Virus record (IMG/VR): IMGVR_UViG_3300037487_000968
Span: 1 to 64,000 of that record
Reading direction: 5' to 3' (one strand)
Source of the DNA: a virus
Length of the DNA: 64,000 bases
Below are positions 31,365-39,853 of this stretch, piece after piece. The stretch's first letter is position 1. Each line of letters starts with the position of its first letter. The translations under genes were made by a program, and so were the position numbers. Under the pieces are notes generated by a model. That model ran no database searches and was not told the origin of the DNA. It saw only the letters and a program-made list of their open reading frames with translations.

Positions 31365-32276
31365 TTACTCATTATCGTCTTTAGCAGATTCCTGAGCATC
31401 TTCTCTCAGTTGTCTGATTTCTGATTCGATTGCTAACTGTCTAGAGAAGCTTGGACTAGCACCGCTATCAATTAATAGATCATCACGTAGATCTTGATTT
31501 TTCTTTTCTAAGTTAAGAACTCTTGTAAAGCTATTCTGTAAAGATTGTGTATAATATGAGAATGGATTATCACTTTTGGATTCGTCAAACTGTAAACCCA
31601 TTTGCGCTAATTGAAGTAGAGCCTGCCCCTTCATTTCGTCGATATATGTATAGCCGCGCCAATTACCACGCTGACCATATTTGTTTACCATAAGAATAAA
31701 CATCTTAGCAAGTTTATTTGTTATAGAGCCTTTTTCTAAATTAAATTTACCACCTTTAGAATGTGATCTGCCAACTTCTTTTGTGGCACCGTTTTCAATA
31801 ATATAATGTTTAAACGGAAAGAAATTTAACTTCAAATGATTATCTGCGACATTCTTAGGATTCTTCTTTCTACCCGGTGCCAGAGGGATATGTTCAAAAG
31901 TTAAAACTCTATATACCAGATCGTCAACCGGTATAGTATCTGGTTTAATCTTGTATTCTGAAAGTTTAGGTCTTTCTGTCCTTGAAGTATTATTTGCTAA
32001 AGCTGTTGCAAATGCTGCCGCACTAAATCTAGCTGCCCTTGCTGCTTTTGCTTTATTTTGCGTTTCGACAAGAAATACTTCTTGAAGATTATCTACAATA
32101 ACATCATAATCACTATATTTCTGATCGGTATATTCACAAAAAGTATTCTTACTTTGGTGAATTTCCTTCAACATATCCTTATTATTTAAATAATTAATTT
32201 TCTTAACTGGAAAAACCGATGGGGCTTGCACCTCTGGTGTTTCATCTTCGTCTTCAAAATCTATAGAACCAATCAT
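31365..32276 (-). CDS. 55: late transcription sigma factor gp55
   Basis: 303 aa from the ATG at 32276, preceded by TTTAGGAGAAAGT; an upstream ATG at 32312 lacks a ribosome site and lies between promoter and gene. The middle and end match T4 gp55: YTYIDEMKGQALLQLAQMG, then NPFSYYTQSLQNSF and RVLNLEKKNQDLRDDLL. T4 gp55 is only 185 aa; the extra length is an N-terminal acidic and Ala-rich part. It directs host RNA polymerase to TATAAATA-type late promoters, many copies of which occur in this window. The acidic C-terminus ends in DDNE. In T4 the sliding-clamp contact is a short hydrophobic C-terminal tail, which is not obvious here. Confidence 0.9.
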   Translation of the reverse strand: MIGSIDFEDEDETPEVQAPSVFPVKKINYLNNKDMLKEIHQSKNTFCEYTDQKYSDYDVIVDNLQEVFLVETQNKAKAARAARFSAAAFATALANNTSRTERPKLSEYKIKPDTIPVDDLVYRVLTFEHIPLAPGRKKNPKNVADNHLKLNFFPFKHYIIENGATKEVGRSHSKGGKFNLEKGSITNKLAKMFILMVNKYGQRGNWRGYTYIDEMKGQALLQLAQMGLQFDESKSDNPFSYYTQSLQNSFTRVLNLEKKNQDLRDDLLIDSGASPSFSRQLAIESEIRQLREDAQESAKDDNE

Positions 32277-32302
32277 ACTTTCTCCTAAATAGGGTTTTAT
32301 AT

Positions 32303-32331
32303 AGTATAGCAAAAGAACTTCGTTAGGTCAA
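32303..32331 (-). promoter_or_regulatory. sigma70-type promoter for gp55
   Basis: The minus strand has TTGACC, a 17-bp spacer and TATACT, with the -10 box about 27 bp before the gp55 ATG. Host-type transcription of the late sigma factor before the late phase makes sense. Confidence 0.75.
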
Positions 32332-32365
32332 GGGTTCCGTAATTAACATGCCAGTTTATGACCTG

Positions 32366-32373
32366 GATAAATA
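32366..32373 (+). promoter_or_regulatory. T4-type late promoter (GATAAATA)
   Basis: GATAAATA 21 bp before the baseplate gene at 32395, with the ribosome site AGGAG between. Confidence 0.75.
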
Positions 32374-32394
32374 AGCAGATAGGAGAATAAATAA

Positions 32395-33069
32395 ATGGCA
32401 CAACAAGATATGCGAGCAAGGCTTCAGCCTAAATCCTTATATAATGAGGAAGTCCTCGGCCCACGAAATAGTTCAAATATTTTATTTCCTTTATGGTCAA
32501 CACGCGGTGTGGTGTTTCCTTATACTCCTTCTGTTGCTACAGGGAACGTTACTGAGTACGATCCTACTAGCTTCATACATTCTAACTTTGGTTACAATGC
32601 TTATGTTAGATCGTATCCAAAGCCTATCAGTATATCGGCTGAATTTACAGCACAATCAAACGATGAAGCATTGTATTTATTGGCGGTGATAAGCTTCTTC
32701 CGGTCCGTTACGAAATCTTATTTTGGTATCAATCCGTATAATAAAGCTGGCACGCCACCTCCCACACTTATATTCAACTATTTAGGAGACTATCAATTTA
32801 ACAATGTTCCTGTAGTTGTTAAGGAATTCTCTTACACATACGAAGCAAATATAGATTATGTACCAGTTAGCACAGTAAATAATCAGGCGTTTTCTGATAA
32901 CATAGGTGTAAATCTGCCAGCCGGCAATAATGGTGGATATACATGGGTTCCGACACATCTTACTGTGCAACTTGATCTAGATACACAATATATCCCTATC
33001 AAACTTAGAAATGAATTTAATCTTGACGAATTCCGCCAAGGGAAGATGATTAATAAAGGATATATCTAA
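32395..33069 (+). CDS. baseplate tail-tube initiator/cap protein (gp48/gp54-like)
   Basis: 224 aa, first gene of the baseplate operon. Features: FPYTPSV followed by YVRSYPKPISISAEFTAQS, LAVISFFRSVTKSYFG, TPPPTLIFNYLG and VPVVVKEFSYTYE, then VPTHLTVQLDLD. In myophages this pattern belongs to the small baseplate protein that starts the tail tube; gp48 and gp54 of T4 share its C-terminal fold. T4 proteins are longer (gp54 is about 320 aa). Whether it does the job of gp48, gp54 or both is unclear. Its stop overlaps the start of the next gene. Confidence 0.7.
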   Translation: MAQQDMRARLQPKSLYNEEVLGPRNSSNILFPLWSTRGVVFPYTPSVATGNVTEYDPTSFIHSNFGYNAYVRSYPKPISISAEFTAQSNDEALYLLAVISFFRSVTKSYFGINPYNKAGTPPPTLIFNYLGDYQFNNVPVVVKEFSYTYEANIDYVPVSTVNNQAFSDNIGVNLPAGNNGGYTWVPTHLTVQLDLDTQYIPIKLRNEFNLDEFRQGKMINKGYI

Positions 33070-33356
33070 TGGCTCAGAACTCTAAAGATACAAGTCAGTA
33101 TTCGTTGACTCCAACTAAGAATTGGTATTTAGATTTATGGATCCCAAGGACGGTATCTAAGAACGATTATGATAAAATTATTATTATTCCACCGGAATTT
33201 AACCAAAGGCCCGATTTATTAAGCCAACAAGAATACGGGACACCAAAATTATGGTGGGTATTCTGTCTTAGAAATCCCGATTTAATGTCAGATCCTATTA
33301 ACGATTTTGTTGCAGGATTAGAAATTTTTATTCCTAATAACATACTAAAGCAATAA
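33069..33356 (+). CDS. 53: baseplate wedge protein gp53-like
   Basis: 95 aa, against 196 in T4. The motif RPDLLSQQEYGTPKLWWVFCLRN matches the T4 gp53 stretch that ends YGNPQLYWVLL. It continues as FVAGLEIFIPN, a LysM-like ending seen in short gp53 versions. gp53 joins baseplate wedges to each other. Its ATG overlaps the preceding stop by one base, and the next gene follows after one base, so the operon is tightly coupled. Confidence 0.8.
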   Translation: MAQNSKDTSQYSLTPTKNWYLDLWIPRTVSKNDYDKIIIIPPEFNQRPDLLSQQEYGTPKLWWVFCLRNPDLMSDPINDFVAGLEIFIPNNILKQ

Positions 33357-33357
33357 T

Positions 33358-36015
33358 ATGGCAAAAGATTTCATGGCACCGCCATCTGATAAACATACCT
33401 ATACAGTTAATGGTCAGATAGTAGATAAAGCAACATACGATAAAAGTAAGGCAGCATTTGATCAAAGCTTTGCCGCAGCAAGTGGATCAACAACTACACC
33501 ACCTGATGTAATAACTACAGGTTCTGCACCGGTAATTAATAAAATAACTTCTGCACCGACAGCACCTGTAATTACCAAAGGTTCGGATACACCTGTTGAA
33601 AAGACAACATTCAATGCAGCAAAAGATTCCCAATCTGCATATGCGAATAATGGTACACCACCAGAACAAACAATATTAGAATTTTCGCCAAATATATTAG
33701 ACAACTATGATGTATATACATATCATTGGAAGTTATTTATTGTACCGTTGACCGCGTCAGCAAGCGGTAAGGTTCTTGATACCAATTTTCAAACAATTAT
33801 TGCAGAAAGTGGCGTGACAGATCTAACAATAGATAAGGTAGAGGTGCAGAGCATTGCTGGCCCCACAGTAGAGACTGGTACAGGCACCGCTACAAAGTTT
33901 AAATTTGAGATAGTAGAACCTTCGGGGGCAGGTCTTATAGATAAAATGTTCTATGAATCTATTGCATTAGGCATAGGTAATTGGATGGTTACTCCTTACT
34001 TTTTACAATTAGAATTTAGAGGTCGTGATCCTGCCACAGAAGATTCAATTATAAACGGCGCACCCAACGGGCTTGGTTCGCTAAGATGGGTATGGCCGAT
34101 AAAACTAACATCTTCTAAAATTAACGTAACGCAAGTAGGGACACGGTATGAATTTGATGCAATATTGTATGATGAATTACCGCAGACTAATTCATATTTT
34201 TCAATTCAGCATAATGTAGTTTTAAAGAAATTACAGACCTTCGGCGATGCCATGGTGGATTTAGAAAATAAATTAAATGCTGATTGCTATGAAAAATTAA
34301 TAGATAATTATAGCATACCTGATTCGTATAAAATTATAGTAGATCCTAAACTAGCAAAAATAAACCTTGTAAACCCAGACCATAATAAAAATACCGCTCG
34401 TGCATCTGATTATGTAGATTTTTCTAAGAAGGCCGCATCTTTCAATACAGGCACTTCTGTTGATAAAATTATTGATTCTTTATTAGGCAGTACATCAGCA
34501 TTTCAGAAAAAAGTCCAAGATTCTGCCACCCCTTCTTCTGAACCGCGGCCGTCAAACCAAGAAACAGACCAAATGAAGAAGCTTTGGAGAGTAGTTACTG
34601 AAGCAAGGCCTATTGCTTTCGATTCATTAAGACAAGATAATGCTGTAGCAACAACAATCTACGTAGTTGAATACGATATTGGCATATTAGATGCAACACC
34701 GGCACAGACAGGGCAAACACCCGAGACTATACCCTCGGCCCGGAAAAGATATGAAGAGTATGGTAAAAAGAGAATATTAAATAAAAAGTATAATTATATA
34801 TTCACTGGATTAAATGATCAAATAATTGCACTAGATCTTGATATGAAGTATTCTTTTGCTGCCGCTACTGCTAGATTTGGTGGTATATATGTTGATAGTG
34901 CCGGCAGTACCAAAGGTGTCTCTCAACAAAATCATCAAGAAGAAGAGCAGAAGGCTGGCGAGATTGTTAGAAAGGCTCTTCGATTTATTAACGACGCAGA
35001 ACCCGGGACAAATGTTGATGCAAAAGTTGCCGAAGCTAAAAAATCGATTGCCGCCACAAAAGTAGATCCTGTTGTATCTGCTAGATATGTGGCTCTCTTA
35101 GAAGGAGCTAAACCTGCTAATAAACAAGCATTTGTTAAAGATGCACAGACCAAAGGCGGCATAGATGCATCTGGTAATACAAGCCCATTAAATCAAGCTG
35201 CAAGTCAAGCAACATCATTAGCGACCTCTAACAACGGGTTAACATTTATTTCTGATGTAGATGCAGGCTCTCAGGCTGCGAAAAATGTTAAAGCAACTGC
35301 TGATGCTTCACGTAAAGGTAAATTAAGACCTATACCGTACAGAGAAGCAACACAAGAGGGTAATTTTACTGGTGTAGACCCGGCAAGCGATGCCGGTAGG
35401 GCAAGAACATCAAGTTTATTTGCAACTGCTTTATATTCGGGCTTAGATGGCAGTTTACAAAGCCTTAAATTAACCATTAAGGGTGATCCGTTTTGGCTAT
35501 TTCCTAGAAATATTAATACAGATGCTAAATCGTTACCTTATAAAGCTAATATGTCGGCAAGTGCTGCCATAGAAGAAATAAAATCAACGCATAAGAAGAA
35601 CACTGGTTCTGTAAATATATATGGTACAGATAATTTTATTGTTGTTCGCTTTAGAACCCCTAGAATGTTTAATGATGTTACAGGTTCTATTGATCCTTTT
35701 ACAGAGGTAGAGTCGTTTAGTGGTGTATATAAAGTTGTGCGAATTATAAATAAATTTGATACGGGAAAATTTACCCAAGATCTTGAATGTATATTAGATC
35801 CTGTAATTAATCTTACCGATTTTCTAACATCAATAGAAAATGCAAATAAAATTGCAGACCCGATGATAACATCTTTATATAGTGATGTTCCACCAACAGC
35901 TATAAAAACACAAAAAATAACAGGTGGCACAATACCGCCCAAGGGCGAAGTAAATACCGTACGCAATACTGCAGGTAATGTAGTGAATACACCAGCAGGT
36001 CCCGGTAAATCGTAA
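33358..36015 (+). CDS. baseplate hub protein (gp27-like role)
   Basis: 885 aa. Residues 1-100 are low-complexity Thr/Pro/Ala. The folded part starts with YDVYTYHWKLFIVP and holds GIGNWMVTPYFLQLEFRGRD, then LRWVWPIKL and KKYNYIFTGLNDQIIALDLDMKYSF. The last is typical of phage tail hub domains related to T4 gp27 and other gpD-like hubs. It is placed directly before the gp5-like gene, as expected of the hub partner. A large Ala/Lys-rich helical insert lies at about residues 520-640. I assign the role from order and fold-like motifs, not from clear identity with gp27. Confidence 0.6.
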   Translation: MAKDFMAPPSDKHTYTVNGQIVDKATYDKSKAAFDQSFAAASGSTTTPPDVITTGSAPVINKITSAPTAPVITKGSDTPVEKTTFNAAKDSQSAYANNGTPPEQTILEFSPNILDNYDVYTYHWKLFIVPLTASASGKVLDTNFQTIIAESGVTDLTIDKVEVQSIAGPTVETGTGTATKFKFEIVEPSGAGLIDKMFYESIALGIGNWMVTPYFLQLEFRGRDPATEDSIINGAPNGLGSLRWVWPIKLTSSKINVTQVGTRYEFDAILYDELPQTNSYFSIQHNVVLKKLQTFGDAMVDLENKLNADCYEKLIDNYSIPDSYKIIVDPKLAKINLVNPDHNKNTARASDYVDFSKKAASFNTGTSVDKIIDSLLGSTSAFQKKVQDSATPSSEPRPSNQETDQMKKLWRVVTEARPIAFDSLRQDNAVATTIYVVEYDIGILDATPAQTGQTPETIPSARKRYEEYGKKRILNKKYNYIFTGLNDQIIALDLDMKYSFAAATARFGGIYVDSAGSTKGVSQQNHQEEEQKAGEIVRKALRFINDAEPGTNVDAKVAEAKKSIAATKVDPVVSARYVALLEGAKPANKQAFVKDAQTKGGIDASGNTSPLNQAASQATSLATSNNGLTFISDVDAGSQAAKNVKATADASRKGKLRPIPYREATQEGNFTGVDPASDAGRARTSSLFATALYSGLDGSLQSLKLTIKGDPFWLFPRNINTDAKSLPYKANMSASAAIEEIKSTHKKNTGSVNIYGTDNFIVVRFRTPRMFNDVTGSIDPFTEVESFSGVYKVVRIINKFDTGKFTQDLECILDPVINLTDFLTSIENANKIADPMITSLYSDVPPTAIKTQKITGGTIPPKGEVNTVRNTAGNVVNTPAGPGKS

Positions 36016-36032
36016 CATATTAATAGGCACAA

Positions 36033-38597
36033 ATGGGATATATAGATACATCAACAAGAACAACTAAACCTACATCCAATGACAACTTTCAACCGGCTGG
36101 TAGATCGACTGCATTATTTGGAGTATTCTTAGGTTTCATAAAAGACGCCACTGATGTACAAAAAAACGGTAGACTGCGCGTCTGGATTCCGGAATTAGGT
36201 TCTGCGCCAGATAATGAAGACGGTTGGATTATTGTTAATTATTGTTCTCCGTTTGCAGGCGCCACAAACGTCGACACCATAAGCCAAACAGATACTCATT
36301 CCTTTGATAAAACGCAAACATCTTACGGTATGTGGATGATACCGCCCGATATTAATAACGAAGTATTAATAATGTTTATTAACGGAGATCCTTCAAGGGG
36401 AATATGGATCGGATGCTTATATAATCAGTTTATGAATAATATGATTCCGGGTATGGCAGCCGATTCTAAGAATTGGGAATATCCTGGAAAAACTATCCCT
36501 GTTGCAGAATACAATAAGTGGGATGAAATAGATAAGCCGGACCAGGCAAGTAAACCTTATGAAAAGACAAAATTTAAGGGTGTTGGAAATCAAGGACTTA
36601 TCACTGATAAAGGCCGCGGAATAACAACCTCTAGCGCCAGAAGAGAAGCACCTAGTAGGGTATTTGGTATTATTACGCCCGGACCACTTATTGACAGTAA
36701 CGTAACATCAGATAAATTCAGAAGAAAGGGTGGTTCATCTTTTATTATGGATGACGGCGATGGTACAGAATATGTTCAGTTAGTCACAAAGACAGGTGCT
36801 CAAATTAGGTTAGATGAAACAAATGGATTTGTATATCTAATTAATAGAGACGGAACAGCATGGGTTCAAATGGACCAGAAAGGTAATATTGATATTTTTA
36901 GTGCCATCGATATTTCTCTGCGCGGTCAGCGTGATGTTAATATTCGTGCAGATAGAAATGTAAATATCGAAGCTGGTCAAAACATTTATATGAAGGCAGC
37001 AAAAGACACCATACAAGAAACAACTGTCTTTACGTATGATGTAAATAATGTCCCTAAAACAAAAACTATACCTGTATGGAACTATAAAGGCGAGGGTGCA
37101 GGTCAGGGTGGTAACATTGTTATGCAGGCATTAAATAACTGGCATAGTACCACACAGAAAAGCGCATTTTTAACAGTTATTGAAAATAATATGGATGTAG
37201 ATATAGGTAATACATTTAACCTTGCTACACAAAGGGGCTGCCAGAATTATAACTCAAAATTAGGCATTAAGATGACAACAGATGCTGCATTTGATTTAGC
37301 TGCTACGGGTAATATACGAGCAGGATCTAATGGTACTATATCTGTTGTAGGTATTGGCGGTATAGTAATGTGTACCAATGCCGATCTTAGTTTAAATGCC
37401 ACCGGTAATATCATAGAAACTGCCGCCGGAACATATTCTTTAGATGCTGTATCTGTTGGAATAGGCACTAGTGTAAGCATTGACGGAAACTTAGATGTAA
37501 CCGGTAATATAACCGGCGGAACAATCGTAGGTAATTTTCCGGGATTGCGTGGCGGACCTGGCGCAACAACCGGGGGGCCTGGTGCTGCACCATCAATAAA
37601 TTCTCCCCTTGTTGCAGAAAAAGCACTTGCGGCAGCAATAGCTGTACCAGCAGAAGTCAAACAACTTGTTGAGAAAATTAATATTCTGGCAACATGGTTA
37701 CCAACTGTAACATACCCTAAATGGCAACAAAATATAGCATATAAATCCGGTGATCTTGTTACTAATAACAACATCATTTATATTTGCGATGCGGCAGGTG
37801 CACCAGCTTCGGCAACATTTGATGCATCAAAATGGACAATATTAATACCAGAAGACAAATTCAAGAGAAAATCAGAATCTTTAGAAACCACAGTGTCAAG
37901 ATTCCCTACGTACGAACCTTGTCCAGAGCACGAAACATTTAGCTTTGGTTCTATTTCGGGATATACACCTAAACAAACAGAAGGTGCTAAAACCTATCAA
38001 GGTTCGGGTGCTGCAGGTAGTACCACTACAAGTTCACCTGCACCTAATACTAATCCAGGTGCTAATAATAAAGATATTCCGCCTACACCGGCAGATGAAA
38101 GTGCAACTACCAAAGACTTTAATATGCAGGCATATGAATGCCAGTTAAAAATAAACGAAGGTGTTAAATATGTTTCGTACAAGGATAGTAGAGGCCTGCC
38201 GACTGGTGGCATAGGTCACTTATTAAGAACAAACGAAATTTCTCAATTCCCTGTACCGACGCCGATATCTGCAGAGCAGGTAACTGCTTGGTTCCAAGCA
38301 GACGCGCCAATCTCTATATCGGGTGCTCAAAGATTATTAGGCATGGATTGTTGGGGTAATCTAACAGATATTAGAAAACGTGCGTGTGCAGATTTAGTTT
38401 ATAATATGGGCGAAGGCGGCCTGTCTAAATTTAAGAACTTCTTAACAGCAATGAAGGCAGGTGATTACAATGCTGCAGGTGCAGCATTAAGGGATTCTGC
38501 ATGGTTCGGGCAGGTCGGACAACGTGGTCCCAGAATTATAACGATGATTGTACAAAATGTCGATCCTAATGGATGCGATAAAAAATTCCAAGGATAA
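36033..38597 (+). CDS. 5: baseplate spike-hub protein gp5 with C-terminal lysozyme
   Basis: 854 aa. Domains: OB-fold near residues 25-150 (GVFLGFIKDATDVQKNGRLRVWIPELG); gp5/VgrG-type repeats of short polar strands (ISLRGQRDVNIRADRNVNIEAGQNIYMKA) and further beta repeats at about 240-500; a CBM5/12-like module near 563-610 (WQQNIAYKSGDLV...YICDAAG); a Thr/Pro/Ser linker; and a GH24 lysozyme domain at about 697-854. The catalytic triad Glu709, Asp718, Thr724 has exactly the T4 lysozyme spacing (11-20-26), and GGIGHL follows. In T4 gp5 the lysozyme lies in the middle, before the C-terminal needle; here it is at the end. It pierces and digests the cell wall at infection. Confidence 0.88.
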   Translation: MGYIDTSTRTTKPTSNDNFQPAGRSTALFGVFLGFIKDATDVQKNGRLRVWIPELGSAPDNEDGWIIVNYCSPFAGATNVDTISQTDTHSFDKTQTSYGMWMIPPDINNEVLIMFINGDPSRGIWIGCLYNQFMNNMIPGMAADSKNWEYPGKTIPVAEYNKWDEIDKPDQASKPYEKTKFKGVGNQGLITDKGRGITTSSARREAPSRVFGIITPGPLIDSNVTSDKFRRKGGSSFIMDDGDGTEYVQLVTKTGAQIRLDETNGFVYLINRDGTAWVQMDQKGNIDIFSAIDISLRGQRDVNIRADRNVNIEAGQNIYMKAAKDTIQETTVFTYDVNNVPKTKTIPVWNYKGEGAGQGGNIVMQALNNWHSTTQKSAFLTVIENNMDVDIGNTFNLATQRGCQNYNSKLGIKMTTDAAFDLAATGNIRAGSNGTISVVGIGGIVMCTNADLSLNATGNIIETAAGTYSLDAVSVGIGTSVSIDGNLDVTGNITGGTIVGNFPGLRGGPGATTGGPGAAPSINSPLVAEKALAAAIAVPAEVKQLVEKINILATWLPTVTYPKWQQNIAYKSGDLVTNNNIIYICDAAGAPASATFDASKWTILIPEDKFKRKSESLETTVSRFPTYEPCPEHETFSFGSISGYTPKQTEGAKTYQGSGAAGSTTTSSPAPNTNPGANNKDIPPTPADESATTKDFNMQAYECQLKINEGVKYVSYKDSRGLPTGGIGHLLRTNEISQFPVPTPISAEQVTAWFQADAPISISGAQRLLGMDCWGNLTDIRKRACADLVYNMGEGGLSKFKNFLTAMKAGDYNAAGAALRDSAWFGQVGQRGPRIITMIVQNVDPNGCDKKFQG

Positions 38598-38600
38598 TAT

Positions 38601-39377
38601 ATGGCATGTAATGCACCAACAATAGTAGTAGGCGGTGAGACGATATCTACCAGTGACTTTGAAAATGCAAAAGAATTGCTATCTGTCAGTGGTGACGGTG
38701 GCGACCCTACTGCCGATGGATATGACGAAAATATAGCTGGTGGTAATAATACCACAGGAACAACAGGAGTACAAGTAGGCAATATGCCAACACAAACATC
38801 TTTACCCACACCTAGCCCTATACCCGGTACAGCATCAAATAATGTGCCTCCTCCGGGTGGCGACGGGACACCCGTGACCGGTTCCTTATGGAGCGGCGAC
38901 TATGATGCACAGTTAAGTCCAAATTTCAAGGTAAGTGCTTTCACTACTAAAGCACTATTCCCGAATCAACTTACTAACTTCGATACAAATTATACTACAG
39001 ATAAGAGATTTACCAATTTAAAGGCTTTGGCAGTTAATGTTGCCGAACCATTGCTTGCTAAATTTGGCGCGTTTAGAATTAATTCAGGTATTAGAAATGC
39101 AAATTCTACATCATCGGGTATTAGCCAACATGTGCAAGGTGCAGCAATGGATATACAGTTTTCTGGGTGGAATTATCAGAAATACTGGGATAATGCAGCA
39201 TGGGTTAAGGATAATATCCCGTATGATCAGTTCATATATGAGCATAGCGATTCAACGGGATTAGTATGGTATCATCTGAGTTTTAATAATGCAGGAAACA
39301 GGGCAGCATCACTACCAACTAAAGTCATGACAATGTATAGAAATCATTACGATCCAGGCCTACAAAAACACGGATAA
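38601..39377 (+). CDS. M15-type peptidoglycan peptidase, tail-associated
   Basis: 258 aa. Residues 1-95 are a Gly/Thr/Pro-rich low-complexity leader. The catalytic half has the zinc motif SQHVQGAAMD (His177, Asp184) and the third ligand His225 in WYHLSF, as in D-Ala-D-Ala carboxypeptidase/endopeptidase families (M15, VanY-like). These cut peptide cross-links of peptidoglycan. The gene starts 3 bp after the gp5 stop, so the two would be made together and could attack both bond types of the wall at DNA entry. No signal peptide. Confidence 0.82.
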   Translation: MACNAPTIVVGGETISTSDFENAKELLSVSGDGGDPTADGYDENIAGGNNTTGTTGVQVGNMPTQTSLPTPSPIPGTASNNVPPPGGDGTPVTGSLWSGDYDAQLSPNFKVSAFTTKALFPNQLTNFDTNYTTDKRFTNLKALAVNVAEPLLAKFGAFRINSGIRNANSTSSGISQHVQGAAMDIQFSGWNYQKYWDNAAWVKDNIPYDQFIYEHSDSTGLVWYHLSFNNAGNRAASLPTKVMTMYRNHYDPGLQKHG

Positions 39378-39409
39378 TACTCTCTATAAAAACTCTATAT
39401 AATTTTCTG

Positions 39410-39417
39410 GATAAATA
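39410..39417 (+). promoter_or_regulatory. T4-type late promoter (GATAAATA)
   Basis: GATAAATA 16 bp before gp25, with AAAGAG as ribosome site. It opens the wedge operon gp25-gp6-giant protein. Confidence 0.75.
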
Positions 39418-39433
39418 ACAGAAAGAGAATTAT

Positions 39434-39853
39434 ATGGCATCAAATCAACGCGGCTTAGTACAAAAGAATGTAATCACAAGGAAGCCCTATTTTGTTGGAT
39501 TCAACACAATAGGTCAGCCTAATCCGCCCTATTCATTAAATAATATTGAACTTGTAAAAAGAGACATATTAAATCAGTTTGCTACACCAATGGGTTCTAG
39601 AGTAATGCTCCCGGGCTTTGGAACAAACATTTATAGTTATTTGTTTGATCCGTTTGATGAATATACAAAAAATGCAATTATTGAGGACGCTGTAAGAGTT
39701 GTACAGGATGATCCTCGTGTTAAGTTTGTGTCTATCGACGTTTATCAGAAAGATCAAGCATTAACGGTTGCACTAGTATTATTATTTGTTCCAGAATCTA
39801 TAACAGATAGTTTGTTTGTTTCGTTCTCGCTCACCGATAAGGAATCGTTCTAA
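39434..39853 (+). CDS. 25: baseplate wedge protein gp25
   Basis: 139 aa, against 132 in T4. The pattern IELVKRDILNQFATPMGSRVMLPGFGTNIYSYLFDP, then VQDDPRV is the gp25/IraD-like family signature (GxRxxxPxFG). gp25 starts sheath assembly from the baseplate. The one-base overlap (TAATG) with gp6 follows the T4 arrangement. Confidence 0.94.
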   Translation: MASNQRGLVQKNVITRKPYFVGFNTIGQPNPPYSLNNIELVKRDILNQFATPMGSRVMLPGFGTNIYSYLFDPFDEYTKNAIIEDAVRVVQDDPRVKFVSIDVYQKDQALTVALVLLFVPESITDSLFVSFSLTDKESF

